A stretch of 64,000 bases of DNA from Xenorhabdus poinarii G6 (GTDB taxonomy: Bacteria; Pseudomonadota; Gammaproteobacteria; Enterobacterales; Enterobacteriaceae): assembly GCF_000968175.1 (NCBI RefSeq), contig NZ_FO704551.1, positions 3,038,001 through 3,102,000 of the forward strand, written 5' to 3'. Positions 26,379 through 34,549 of this stretch are shown piece after piece. Position numbers and translations under genes: made by a program. Position 1 is the first letter of the stretch. The number at the start of each line of letters is the position of its first letter. The notes beneath the pieces are model-generated. The model made no database searches and was not told the origin of the DNA. It saw nothing but the letters and a program-made list of their open reading frames with translations.

Positions 26379-27181
26379 GCGATCAAGAATTCATGCGTTA
26401 CAGTCGCCAATTGCTGCTGGAAGACATTGGCCCGGAAGGACAAGCGAAGTTAAAAATCAGCAAGGTGCTGATTGTCGGCCTTGGTGGCTTAGGCGCCCCG
26501 GCGGCGCTCTATCTCGCTGCGGCAGGCGTGGGACACCTTTATCTGGCAGATGATGACCAGTTAGAGATTTCAAATTTACAACGCCAGATTCTCTACCGTA
26601 CAGCAGATATTCCGGCCAATAAAGCCCAATTAGCGGCAAAACAGCTGGCTGAGCTAAATCCCTTGATCACCATCACTGATCTCACCGAGCGCCAAAAGGG
26701 TAACTCATTGATGAATGCGGTCAGACAGGTTGATCTGGTACTGGATTGTTGTGATAACATGGCAACCCGTCATGCCATCAATGCAGCCTGCATGGCAGAA
26801 AACAAGTCTCTCATCAGTGGCAGCGCTGTCGGTTTTAGTGGACAATTGCTGGTATTGACCCCGCCTTACCTGCACGGCTGCTATGCCTGCCTTTATCCTG
26901 ATCAAGAAGAGCCTCACAGAAATTGCCGAACAGCGGGTGTCTTAGGTCCCATTGTTGGTGTGATCGGCACATTGCAATCGTTAGAAGCCATCAAAATGCT
27001 GGCAGGGCTTCCTTCTCCTCTAAACGGAAAACTCCGGCTGTTTGATGGCAAACAACAAAGCTGGAGCACACTACAGCTTACGCGCTCATCACAATGCCCC
27101 ATTTGCAACACAGTCAGTAAAAAAACGCTGACGCTCGAAACCAATCGTGATGAAACACAGCCAGGAAAAGCAGTCGCATGA
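26372..27181 (+). CDS. thiF: ThiS adenylyltransferase
   Basis: E1-like enzyme that adenylates the C-terminus of the sulfur carrier ThiS. The 269-residue protein has the nucleotide-binding [19 protein letters not shown] (about residues 34-52), two zinc-binding CXXC pairs (CYAC about residue 170 and CPIC about 244), and the reactive cysteine in [10 protein letters not shown] (about 187), which forms an acyl disulfide with ThiS in E. coli. Start overlaps the thiE end, stop overlaps the thiS start, so the operon is tightly coupled. Confidence 0.96.
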
Positions 27182-27378
27182 ATATTATCGTCAATGATCA
27201 AACCATCACATTAAATGCACCCATGACAGTGCAACAATTACTGGAACATATCAAGCGCACTCAAACCGGTACAGCGTTGGCTATCAACCAAGCGATTATT
27301 CCACGTTCAGAATGGCGTACCCATCAGATTAATGACGGCGACAATATCTTGCTGTTTCAGGCTATTGCGGGTGGCTAA
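27178..27378 (+). CDS. thiS: Sulfur carrier protein ThiS
   Basis: Ubiquitin-like protein of 66 residues that carries sulfur as a C-terminal thiocarboxylate for thiazole formation. The required C-terminal Gly-Gly is present (FQAIAGG). It overlaps thiF by 4 bp (ATGA), and thiG follows 20 bp later. Confidence 0.96.
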   Translation: MNIIVNDQTITLNAPMTVQQLLEHIKRTQTGTALAINQAIIPRSEWRTHQINDGDNILLFQAIAGG

Positions 27379-27398
27379 AATTGCTGGAGGCTAACTTT

Positions 27399-28166
27399 AT
27401 GTTAAAAATTGCAGATACAACCTTTCACTCCCGCTTATTGACGGGAACGGGCAAGTTTTCCCATGCTGAAGTGATGATCGAGGCGATCCGTGCCTCGGGT
27501 AGCCAATTGGTCACGATGGCAATGAAACGCATTGATCTCCACGGTAATGATGATGGCATACTCGCGCCCCTGCAACAGTTGGGCGTCAAACTGCTGCCAA
27601 ATACCTCCGGGGCAAAAACGGCCGAAGAAGCCGTATTTGCCGCTCGTCTTGCACGAGAAGCATTAGGAACTCACTGGATTAAATTAGAAATCCACCCCGA
27701 TGTAAAATATTTGCTGCCCGATCCCATTGAAACGCTGAAAGGGGCAGAACAACTGGTAAAAGAGGGATTTATCGTCCTGCCTTACTGTGGTGCAGATCCT
27801 GTCCTGTGTCGTCGGCTGGAAGACGTCGGCTGTGCGGCGGTTATGCCATTGGGTGCCCCCATCGGATCAAATAAGGGATTACTGACTCGTGATTTTCTAC
27901 AGATCATCATCGAACAGGCCAATGTGCCTGTTATCGTGGATGCGGGGATCGGCGCACCAAGCCATGCATTGGCCGCGATCGAAATGGGCGCGGATGCCGT
28001 GCTGGTCAATACCGCTATTGCTGTTGCCCGCGATCCAGTCAAAATGGCGCAAGCCTTTAAAACGGCCATTGAAGCCGGCGAACTATCACATCAGGCCGGT
28101 GTTGCGAGTCAGAAATCCCATGCTGAGGCTTCCAGTCCGCTGACCGATTTTCTGGGGGTATTATGA
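27399..28166 (+). CDS. thiG: Thiazole synthase
   Basis: Forms the thiazole phosphate ring from deoxyxylulose-5-phosphate, dehydroglycine and ThiS thiocarboxylate. The ATG at 27399 is chosen: it follows GGAGG (27386-27390) and gives [20 protein letters not shown], as in E. coli; the in-frame TTG at 27381 would add six unsupported residues. The 255-residue barrel keeps [20 protein letters not shown], the KLEIHPD stretch containing the Schiff-base lysine, and [14 protein letters not shown]. It overlaps thiH by 4 bp. Confidence 0.96.
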   Translation: MLKIADTTFHSRLLTGTGKFSHAEVMIEAIRASGSQLVTMAMKRIDLHGNDDGILAPLQQLGVKLLPNTSGAKTAEEAVFAARLAREALGTHWIKLEIHPDVKYLLPDPIETLKGAEQLVKEGFIVLPYCGADPVLCRRLEDVGCAAVMPLGAPIGSNKGLLTRDFLQIIIEQANVPVIVDAGIGAPSHALAAIEMGADAVLVNTAIAVARDPVKMAQAFKTAIEAGELSHQAGVASQKSHAEASSPLTDFLGVL

Positions 28167-29287
28167 CAGCACACACTTTCAGCCAATATTGGCAACGACT
28201 GGACTGGGATGACATTACGCTACACATTAACAGCAAAACATCAGAGGATGTTGAACATGCGCTAAGCTGCGAACGTTTGACGTTGGATGATTTTATGGCG
28301 TTGCTCTCCCCTGCGGCACAACCTTATCTTGAACCGCTCGCTCAACGTGCCCAACAACTCACTCGGCAGCGTTTTGGAAACACCGTGGGATTTTTTATCC
28401 CACTCTATCTTTCCAATCTGTGCGCCAACGACTGTACTTATTGTGGTTTTTCCATGAGTAATCACATTAAGCGTAAGACGCTCAATGAACAGGAGATTGA
28501 AGCGGAATGCCTCGCACTGAAAAAGCGGGGATTTGAACATATCCTGCTGGTCACCGGGGAACACCAGAACAAAGTTGGCATGGATTATTTTCGTCGCTAC
28601 CTTCCCGTGATCCACCGCCATTTTAGTGCTGTTTCAATGGAAGTACAGCCTCTAGCGCAGGAGGAATATGCGGAACTGAAAGCACTGGGATTAGACGGTG
28701 TTATGGTCTATCAGGAAACCTACCATCAACCCAGTTACCAATTGCACCATTTGAAAGGCAAAAAGCAGGATTTCCACTGGCGTCTGGAAACGCCCGAACG
28801 CCTTGGACGCGCGGGCATAGACAAGATTGGGTTAGGTGCCCTCATCGGGCTGTCCCCCAATTGGCGGACAGACTGTTATATGGTGGCGGAACACCTGCTT
28901 TTCCTGCAAAAACAGTATTGGAAAAGTCGTTACTCCATCTCTTTTCCACGCTTGCGCCCCTGTGCGGGCGGCATGAAACCGGCCTCTTCAATGAGTGAAG
29001 CCGAACTCGTACAACTGATTTGTGCATTCCGCCTGCTGGCACCAGAGGTGGAGCTATCCCTTTCTACCCGTGAATCCCCGTTCTTCCGTGATCACGTTGT
29101 CCCTCTTGCTATCAACAATATTAGTGCGGGTTCAAAAACACAGCCGGGCGGCTATGCTGACGGGCATCATGAGCTGGAACAATTCGCTCCTCACGATAAT
29201 CGTCCTGTTTTTCAAGTAGCCGAAGCCTTGATCAAATCAGGTTTACAACCTGTTTGGAAGGATTGGGATAATTATTTAGGTCGATAG
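28163..29287 (+). CDS. thiH: 2-iminoacetate (dehydroglycine) synthase
   Basis: Radical SAM tyrosine lyase producing dehydroglycine for thiazole formation; partner of ThiG. The 374-residue protein holds the CX3CX2C cluster motif CANDCTYC (C87, C91, C94) and the family stretches [13 protein letters not shown] and [11 protein letters not shown]. Last gene of thiCEFSGH. The anaerobic-type ThiH rather than the oxygen-dependent ThiO is used, as in enterobacteria. It converges with the accessory operon; no clear terminator is visible in the 48-bp gap. Confidence 0.96.
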   Translation: MTAHTFSQYWQRLDWDDITLHINSKTSEDVEHALSCERLTLDDFMALLSPAAQPYLEPLAQRAQQLTRQRFGNTVGFFIPLYLSNLCANDCTYCGFSMSNHIKRKTLNEQEIEAECLALKKRGFEHILLVTGEHQNKVGMDYFRRYLPVIHRHFSAVSMEVQPLAQEEYAELKALGLDGVMVYQETYHQPSYQLHHLKGKKQDFHWRLETPERLGRAGIDKIGLGALIGLSPNWRTDCYMVAEHLLFLQKQYWKSRYSISFPRLRPCAGGMKPASSMSEAELVQLICAFRLLAPEVELSLSTRESPFFRDHVVPLAINNISAGSKTQPGGYADGHHELEQFAPHDNRPVFQVAEALIKSGLQPVWKDWDNYLGR

Positions 29288-29335
29288 TTTTAGAACGATA
29301 GTTTTGATCCTTCATTTAGGGTGTTAGATAAGCGT

Positions 29336-29938
29336 TTAACTTAAATCATGCAGGTGTTTTTTCAACGATGAGGTTAGCCTGAAATCGGAAAACTTCACCT
29401 GTAATCCTTCACGCTCTGGCGAGCAGCACATCGCACCGATAAAAATACGCTGATTATTGCCAATCGTAAAAGGAGACAGCCTCAGTAACGGCCATGTCTC
29501 GCCATCAGTGGAGTACTGCAACCTGATCGCCCCATCACTGTAAGTGATGCGCAACCAGAACTTATCGGGATTACCGGGAAAAATTCCCATCGCCCAGTCA
29601 GAACACCCATTCGTCAATACACTGCCAATGGTTGCCTGACCATCAGAATGCTCAATACCTGCTTTTAACCAATGTTGCTCATCCGCCAGCAACATAACGC
29701 CCGCCTGATCATATAATTGTTCAAACTGACCTTCGATGCAAAATTGGAAAGTAAACCCACCTTCAAGTTTAAAATCATTCACATAGCCACCAAATACATG
29801 GCCACTATGACGCTGAAAGCCATACCAGGTATCACGCCAGAAATCGGTTTTATTGTCTGTCGTAACATGAAGCTCATCATCCTGGCACCGCCACAAAGCA
29901 GGTTCATTCAACCAATGACATTGCTGCAAATTCATCAC
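29336..29938 (-). CDS. DUF1349 family protein
   Basis: Soluble protein of 200 residues with no signal peptide, likely a concanavalin-type beta sandwich. The family call rests on WLNEPALWRCQDDELHVTT at the N-terminus, GGYVNDFKLEGGFTFQF, the central DQAGVMLLADEQHWLKAGIE and GAMCCSPEREGLQVKFSDF near the C-terminus. DUF1349 proteins bind or possibly process carbohydrates in some annotations, but no activity is established here. It is the last gene of the five-gene operon, 11 bp after the transporter, so it probably serves the same pathway. Confidence 0.75.
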   Translation of the reverse strand: MMNLQQCHWLNEPALWRCQDDELHVTTDNKTDFWRDTWYGFQRHSGHVFGGYVNDFKLEGGFTFQFCIEGQFEQLYDQAGVMLLADEQHWLKAGIEHSDGQATIGSVLTNGCSDWAMGIFPGNPDKFWLRITYSDGAIRLQYSTDGETWPLLRLSPFTIGNNQRIFIGAMCCSPEREGLQVKFSDFRLTSSLKKHLHDLS

Positions 29939-29949
29939 TATTTACCCTG

Positions 29950-31107
29950 TTATCTTTTGGTAGGATTAATCAAACCATATCCCGCTAACAATGAAAGGGA
30001 AAGTACTGCAATACAGGCAAAGGCACCATGCAACGTGACCTGTTGCGCCAAACCACCAATAATGGCAGGCCCAAGCAAAATCCCGGAATACCCCATCGTC
30101 GAAACAGCAGATACAGCCAATGCATCAGGCATCACTTTTTGCTGACCTGAAGCCGTAAAAAACATCGGTGCCAAATTGGATAACCCCGCCCCTATCATCA
30201 GGAAAGAAATACCCAGCAGAATGATGCTGGATGCCAGATAGATCAACACAAAACCTAACGTCGCCAACATTGCGCTGCCTAAAAACATACGCCGATATCC
30301 ACACACCGCAATGATCTTATCACCCAAAAAGCGCCCCGCAGTCATGGTAATGGCAAAAAGTGTATAGCCAAAACCCGCCTGATGACTGCTCATATTATGC
30401 ACGCTACTCAATAAAATTCCGCTCCAATCCAGCATAGAACCTTCCATCAAGTAAACGACAAAACAGAGCGTGCCAATCAGAATAACAATACCACGAGGTA
30501 AGGCAAAAAATTGGGTTTCCTCCATTTCAGTATGATCCAACATGCCATTCCACGTGGGTAACAATAGCAAGATAACAAATATGGCGACAGCCAGGGTGAC
30601 CAGAAAAGACGGTACGTTCAGGAACAACAATAGACTGACAGTACCTGCCCCTGCAATTCCGCCTAAGCTGAACAAGGCATGAAAGCCCGACATAACCGGT
30701 TGATGCTCTCTTTTCTCAATATTAACCGCATGGATATTGATAACGACATCTGTCGCGCCAATGCCCATACCGAACACGAATAAAGCACAAGCCATTGTTA
30801 ATGGCGTCGAAAATACACTTAAACCCGGTAATATCAAAACAGCCAACAAGGCAAAAAAGGTAAAAACCTTGCGACAACCAAAGCGGGTCGCCAACATGCC
30901 TGCAACAGGCATCATCACGAAAGATCCAATACCAAACACCAGAATCAAAAACCCCATAGAGCCATCACTCAACCCCAATCTTTCTTTTACTAACGGGATC
31001 AATGGCGCCCAACTTGCAATACTGAATCCCGCAATAAAAAACGAAATTCGCGTTGCCATGATCGGCTGTTTTCTTGAAGAGACTGCATATTCTTCAGACA
31101 ATGTCAT
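29950..31107 (-). CDS. MFS transporter, YbjJ-like
   Basis: Inner-membrane major facilitator with about 12 hydrophobic segments, 385 residues from the chosen start. The family is supported by FFIAGFSIASWAPLIPLVKE in TM1, MLATRFGCRKVF between TM2 and TM3, and GATDVVINIHAVNIE in TM4, all resembling E. coli YbjJ. The frame is open back to a TTG at 31188. The ATG at 31107 is preferred for family length, but the GGAGG beside it is very close; TTG 31101 (7 nt from GGAGG) or ATG 31134 are alternatives. The substrate is unknown; context suggests export or uptake of the operon's product. Confidence 0.82.
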   Translation of the reverse strand: MTLSEEYAVSSRKQPIMATRISFFIAGFSIASWAPLIPLVKERLGLSDGSMGFLILVFGIGSFVMMPVAGMLATRFGCRKVFTFFALLAVLILPGLSVFSTPLTMACALFVFGMGIGATDVVINIHAVNIEKREHQPVMSGFHALFSLGGIAGAGTVSLLLFLNVPSFLVTLAVAIFVILLLLPTWNGMLDHTEMEETQFFALPRGIVILIGTLCFVVYLMEGSMLDWSGILLSSVHNMSSHQAGFGYTLFAITMTAGRFLGDKIIAVCGYRRMFLGSAMLATLGFVLIYLASSIILLGISFLMIGAGLSNLAPMFFTASGQQKVMPDALAVSAVSTMGYSGILLGPAIIGGLAQQVTLHGAFACIAVLSLSLLAGYGLINPTKR

Positions 31108-31137
31108 TCCTCCAGACACTATTTTTTTAACCATATC

Positions 31138-31164
31138 TTCCAAACAATATTTTCCAAACAATAT
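31138..31164 (-). repeat. 14-bp tandem duplication before the MFS gene
   Basis: TTCCAAACAATAT occurs at 31138-31150 and again at 31152-31164. It lies in the HAD-MFS gap near alternative transporter starts and may reflect slippage that altered the leader. Confidence 0.75.
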
Positions 31165-31238
31165 CCTCTCAACAACACCTTCCGCCAAAATTGGTGGAAG
31201 GTGTCCTATATTGGTGCTGAATAAGCATGACGCAGATA

Positions 31239-31907
31239 TTATTCGTGTCGATTTATTACTCTTATCGCTGAAAACTGGGGAATTTCCGTTAGTGTCTCAA
31301 TCACACAGGAAGCCTGTTCATATTGCTCGGTTCCCGACAAAGCATGAGGCCAAGCATATATCCACGGAATACCCGCCTGTTTCGCAGCCGAAATGCCCAA
31401 ATCCGTATCTTCAATTACCAACGTTTGTCGCACATCCATCTCTTTCAATTTCAGCATAGCCAAATAAGGATCAGGAAAAGGCTTTGTTCTTTCCACATCG
31501 TCACCAGAAATCAAAGCGGGCGGATCTTTCAATGCCAACAAACCAAGATTGGCCAGACACACATGGCGCGGCGCAGTGGAAACAAACCCAAAGTTCGTGC
31601 CATTGCGTTGCAAGGCAGCAATCACATCAGTGACGCCCGGACGCAAGTAATGCACGGACAATTTTTCCTGATAATGCGAAATAATTTTTTCTGTCATGCT
31701 TTGATGCATTGATAAAGGAACACCAACCTTATTCAACGTTTCCGTTAAACTTAATCCAATCAATTGCTGAGGCTGGATTGCACTGATTTGAGTCACATCC
31801 TGTTTTGCTAATGCATCAGTAACGACATCAATCAATACATCAAAATGTAGCTGCTCACTATCGACTATGACGCCATCGATATCAAAAATGACATTGCATT
31901 TATTCAT
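31239..31907 (-). CDS. HAD-superfamily phosphatase (beta-phosphoglucomutase-like subfamily)
   Basis: Cytosolic hydrolase or mutase of 222 residues with all four HAD motifs: FDIDGVIVDSE (nucleophile D10 and acid/base D12), STAPR (about residue 110), the lysine in RTKPFPDPY (about 145) and IEDTDLGISAAKQAG (about 168). The cap is the small helical type of subfamily IA, which includes sugar-phosphate phosphatases and beta-phosphoglucomutase. Gene position, 60 bp after a dehydrogenase and before a transporter, suggests dephosphorylation of a pathway intermediate. Substrate cannot be inferred from sequence. Confidence 0.85.
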   Translation of the reverse strand: MNKCNVIFDIDGVIVDSEQLHFDVLIDVVTDALAKQDVTQISAIQPQQLIGLSLTETLNKVGVPLSMHQSMTEKIISHYQEKLSVHYLRPGVTDVIAALQRNGTNFGFVSTAPRHVCLANLGLLALKDPPALISGDDVERTKPFPDPYLAMLKLKEMDVRQTLVIEDTDLGISAAKQAGIPWIYAWPHALSGTEQYEQASCVIETLTEIPQFSAIRVINRHE

Positions 31908-31967
31908 CGAATTACATCCTGTTATCGAAAATAGCCCTTCAAAAGGATCAATGATGCAGAAAATCGA

Positions 31968-33029
31968 TCACGTTAAGTCAGATATGCGAATCAACACCTT
32001 ACAGTTTGGCGTACTGAGAGGGACTTGAGATTTCGACGCAATATCACAGCCAACAGTAAGAAAAGCTTGCTGGTAATCCTTGAAATCAACGATCTGGCTA
32101 ATAAAACGTTTCACAGGGATGATGCCATCCCGGATCATGGCGTAAGCACGCGCAAAACTGTTATTTAGGGAATCAATGGAACCTATCACTGAAAGACTTT
32201 TATCCGCGATTTTCATCATATCCAGATTGGCATGTTTGTCTTTCAAGGCCACATTCAGCAATTTCCCCCCCGGAGCCAAGTGATCAAAAATATATTCGGT
32301 CAACTGCCCCGTCGTATCCACACATAAATCAATCAGTGCCGATGTCTCGCCATATTCCTGCGCCAGTGCTTCATCAAAGCCAGAATACACCTGGCACTCG
32401 GGAGGTACATGTGATCTTGCATACTGAATTCGGTGCTCATTTTTTTCGACCATAAAGGCCCTTACACCCCGCTCATACAGCGCCCAAATGTACAACATCC
32501 CCATAGGGCCAGCGCCTGCGACAGCGGCACGAATATCGGTATGCGTGATCGCCAGTTTATCCACGCCGGTTAAGGTACAGCTCAGAGGTTCAGTCAGTGA
32601 AGCTTCTTCCATGCTGACATGATCATCCAGCTTGATAAGTAGGTTTTCTTTTGCCAAATATTGTTCAGCAAATGCGCCATCATAGGAAACACCGGCTTCT
32701 GTTCCTTGTTTTCTCTCACAATGATTGGGACTGCCGATCCGACACAGCCGACAATGCCCACAACTGTAAGTCGGGTTGATGACAACGCGGTCTCCCACCT
32801 GAAACTGAGTCACACCACTGCCAATTTGGGATACGACTCCCGTCGTTTCATGACCTAATGTTGTTCCCGGTATTGCGACAGGGTAATCATCAGTGATAAT
32901 CCCCACATCCGTGCCACAAATACCACACACTGCAATATCAACAACAACATCATCGGGTTCAATACAAGACAAAGATGCAACCTGCTGAATTTCAACATCC
33001 CAAGCTTGATGATATTTAAGCGCTAGCAT
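31968..33029 (-). CDS. Zinc-dependent medium-chain dehydrogenase
   Basis: Oxidoreductase of the MDR superfamily, 353 residues, acting on a secondary alcohol or polyol. The catalytic zinc ligands C38 (VCGICGTD), H60 and E61 (GHETTG) are present, as are all four structural zinc cysteines C90, C93, C96 and C104. The Rossmann loop is AGAGPMG, and the acidic residue in MVEKNEHR after the second strand suggests NAD rather than NADP. Closest general types are sorbitol, threonine and aminocyclitol dehydrogenases; I cannot choose between them. Its start lies inside the aminotransferase gene (14-bp overlap), which implies coupled translation and a shared pathway. Confidence 0.88.
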   Translation of the reverse strand: MLALKYHQAWDVEIQQVASLSCIEPDDVVVDIAVCGICGTDVGIITDDYPVAIPGTTLGHETTGVVSQIGSGVTQFQVGDRVVINPTYSCGHCRLCRIGSPNHCERKQGTEAGVSYDGAFAEQYLAKENLLIKLDDHVSMEEASLTEPLSCTLTGVDKLAITHTDIRAAVAGAGPMGMLYIWALYERGVRAFMVEKNEHRIQYARSHVPPECQVYSGFDEALAQEYGETSALIDLCVDTTGQLTEYIFDHLAPGGKLLNVALKDKHANLDMMKIADKSLSVIGSIDSLNNSFARAYAMIRDGIIPVKRFISQIVDFKDYQQAFLTVGCDIASKSQVPLSTPNCKVLIRISDLT

Positions 33030-34278
33030 GGGAAACCTCCTTACGGCTCTGTGCCATAGCCGTTAATTCTGCAAAAGTGAGATCCAATTTATGCAGGATT
33101 TCCGCCAAATGCGCCTGTGTACAAATTAGCGGCGGACGAACTTTGATTGTTCTACCCTTACCATAACGGGAACCCCGCAAGATCAGGTGATGACGGCTGG
33201 CTGTTGCTATCACCTGTGCTGCAAAACTTGGGCTTGGCGTGTCAAAACCATACATATACCCCACACCTCTCACCCCCGTGATCGCTGGGTATTGCTGTTG
33301 TAATGTCAACAAACCATCACGCAAATAAGCTTCATTTTGTTGCACATTTTCCAGAATGTTCTCATCTTCAATAATGTCGATAATTTCGTTGAGGGCAACC
33401 AAAGAGAGCGGGTTAGCACCTGAAGTGCTGGAGTGTTCGAATGTTTCCAATACATCCAGTGAATGACGCATTAATACGCCCCCGGTTGGAATACCAATAC
33501 CACCAGCGCCTTTGGCAAAAACAATAATATCCGGCTCTAACGCCTTGGCATAACCCGTCGAAGCAAAGAATGTCCCTGTGCGACCAAAACCAGTCTGGAC
33601 TTCATCCGCGATAATGATGATGCCATGTTGATGACAAATTTCCCTGATTTTCCGGTAGAAAGCCACAGGAAAAACCGTATTTCCACCGTTCCCCTGAATC
33701 GGTTCAATAATCAGACATGCGATATTGTCGTTAGAACCTAATTGAATAAATTGCTCTAAATCGACAAATTGTGCTTCATTTGGCTGTAATTGTGTTCCTG
33801 CAAGAACACTCTCTGGTGCCGGAATTTTAATCGAACCATCGATATTGATATGGAAGTCTTTAATTCTGAATGCATTACCAGAAATCTGTGCGGTTGCAAG
33901 AGATTGGCCGTGGTGAGCCAGAAAAAATGAAATAACGCCTGAACGCCCCGTTGCTTTCTGCGCAATACGGATAGCGCATTCAACTGCACCCGATCCAGAA
34001 ACATCTCGCAGCCAAATCCGATCGACGCCCTCAGGCGTATATTTCAGTAATTTACTTAAAATATATTGTGACATTTCATGTGTATAAGCCGAACTCAAAT
34101 GCGTACATCGATCAATCTGCTGTTTGAGTTTTTCTGCTATGCGCTTATTTGTATAACCCAGCGGCAAATTAAAAGTACCTGATGCTGCGTCAATCTGTTT
34201 TTCACCATCAATGATCAAATAAGGGCCCTGACCAACAAAGCGAGAAAGCATACTCTCAAGATGGTTTGTGTTTTCCAT
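33016..34278 (-). CDS. Class III PLP-dependent aminotransferase
   Basis: Fold-type I enzyme of 420 residues that moves an amino group between an amino acid or amine and a carbonyl compound. Class III landmarks are IIADEVQTGFGRTG (D225 binds the PLP pyridine nitrogen, Q228) and the PLP lysine K256 in FAKGAGGIGIPTGG. The phosphate-binding loop reads SGSGAVECA instead of the usual SGSEAVEAA, a small departure that may mark a special subgroup. It could be an omega-amino acid, amino-sugar or aminocyclitol aminotransferase, or a phospholyase; sequence alone does not decide. First gene of the five-gene operon, downstream of an AT-rich repeat region. Confidence 0.88.
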   Translation of the reverse strand: MENTNHLESMLSRFVGQGPYLIIDGEKQIDAASGTFNLPLGYTNKRIAEKLKQQIDRCTHLSSAYTHEMSQYILSKLLKYTPEGVDRIWLRDVSGSGAVECAIRIAQKATGRSGVISFFLAHHGQSLATAQISGNAFRIKDFHINIDGSIKIPAPESVLAGTQLQPNEAQFVDLEQFIQLGSNDNIACLIIEPIQGNGGNTVFPVAFYRKIREICHQHGIIIIADEVQTGFGRTGTFFASTGYAKALEPDIIVFAKGAGGIGIPTGGVLMRHSLDVLETFEHSSTSGANPLSLVALNEIIDIIEDENILENVQQNEAYLRDGLLTLQQQYPAITGVRGVGYMYGFDTPSPSFAAQVIATASRHHLILRGSRYGKGRTIKVRPPLICTQAHLAEILHKLDLTFAELTAMAQSRKEVSHASA

Positions 34279-34549
34279 AATTACTCACCACGACTAGTTT
34301 GTATTAAACAATTACCTGAATAAAACAATTAACCGAATAAAATAATTAAATGTATTAAACAGAGACAAAACATACTTACTGCGATGAGATTAGATTAAGC
34401 GCATTTAAATTTTATTTCGATCACAAAAAGGCCACAAAAAATATTAAATAAATTTTAAAATTCAATTTAAATTTGAAAAATCATATAATTACTCATTAAC
34501 AATAATTAATTATATTAAAATTAATAGAAATGATATTGAGGGCTAATTG
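34279..34549 (-). other. AT-rich spacer upstream of the accessory operon
   Basis: The 271-bp region between malT and the aminotransferase is extremely AT-rich and contains 17-bp tandem repeats (34303-34370). Both genes point the same way. No hairpin with a T run that would end malT transcription is evident, so some read-through from malT is possible. The composition is of the kind bound by H-NS; that is inference. Confidence 0.55.
34303..34370 (+). repeat. 17-bp tandem repeats, three to four degenerate copies
   Basis: Successive units are ATTAAACAATTACCTGA (34303-34319), ATAAAACAATTAACCGA (34320-34336), ATAAAATAATTAAATGT (34337-34353) and a partial fourth starting ATTAAACA (34354). They lie 25-92 bp upstream of the aminotransferase start. 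Confidence 0.8.

Noticed and set aside
30737..31459. 240-codon plus-strand ORF across the MFS and HAD genes
   Set aside because: It spans two well-supported minus-strand genes and their gap, and its sequence reads as an antisense frame.
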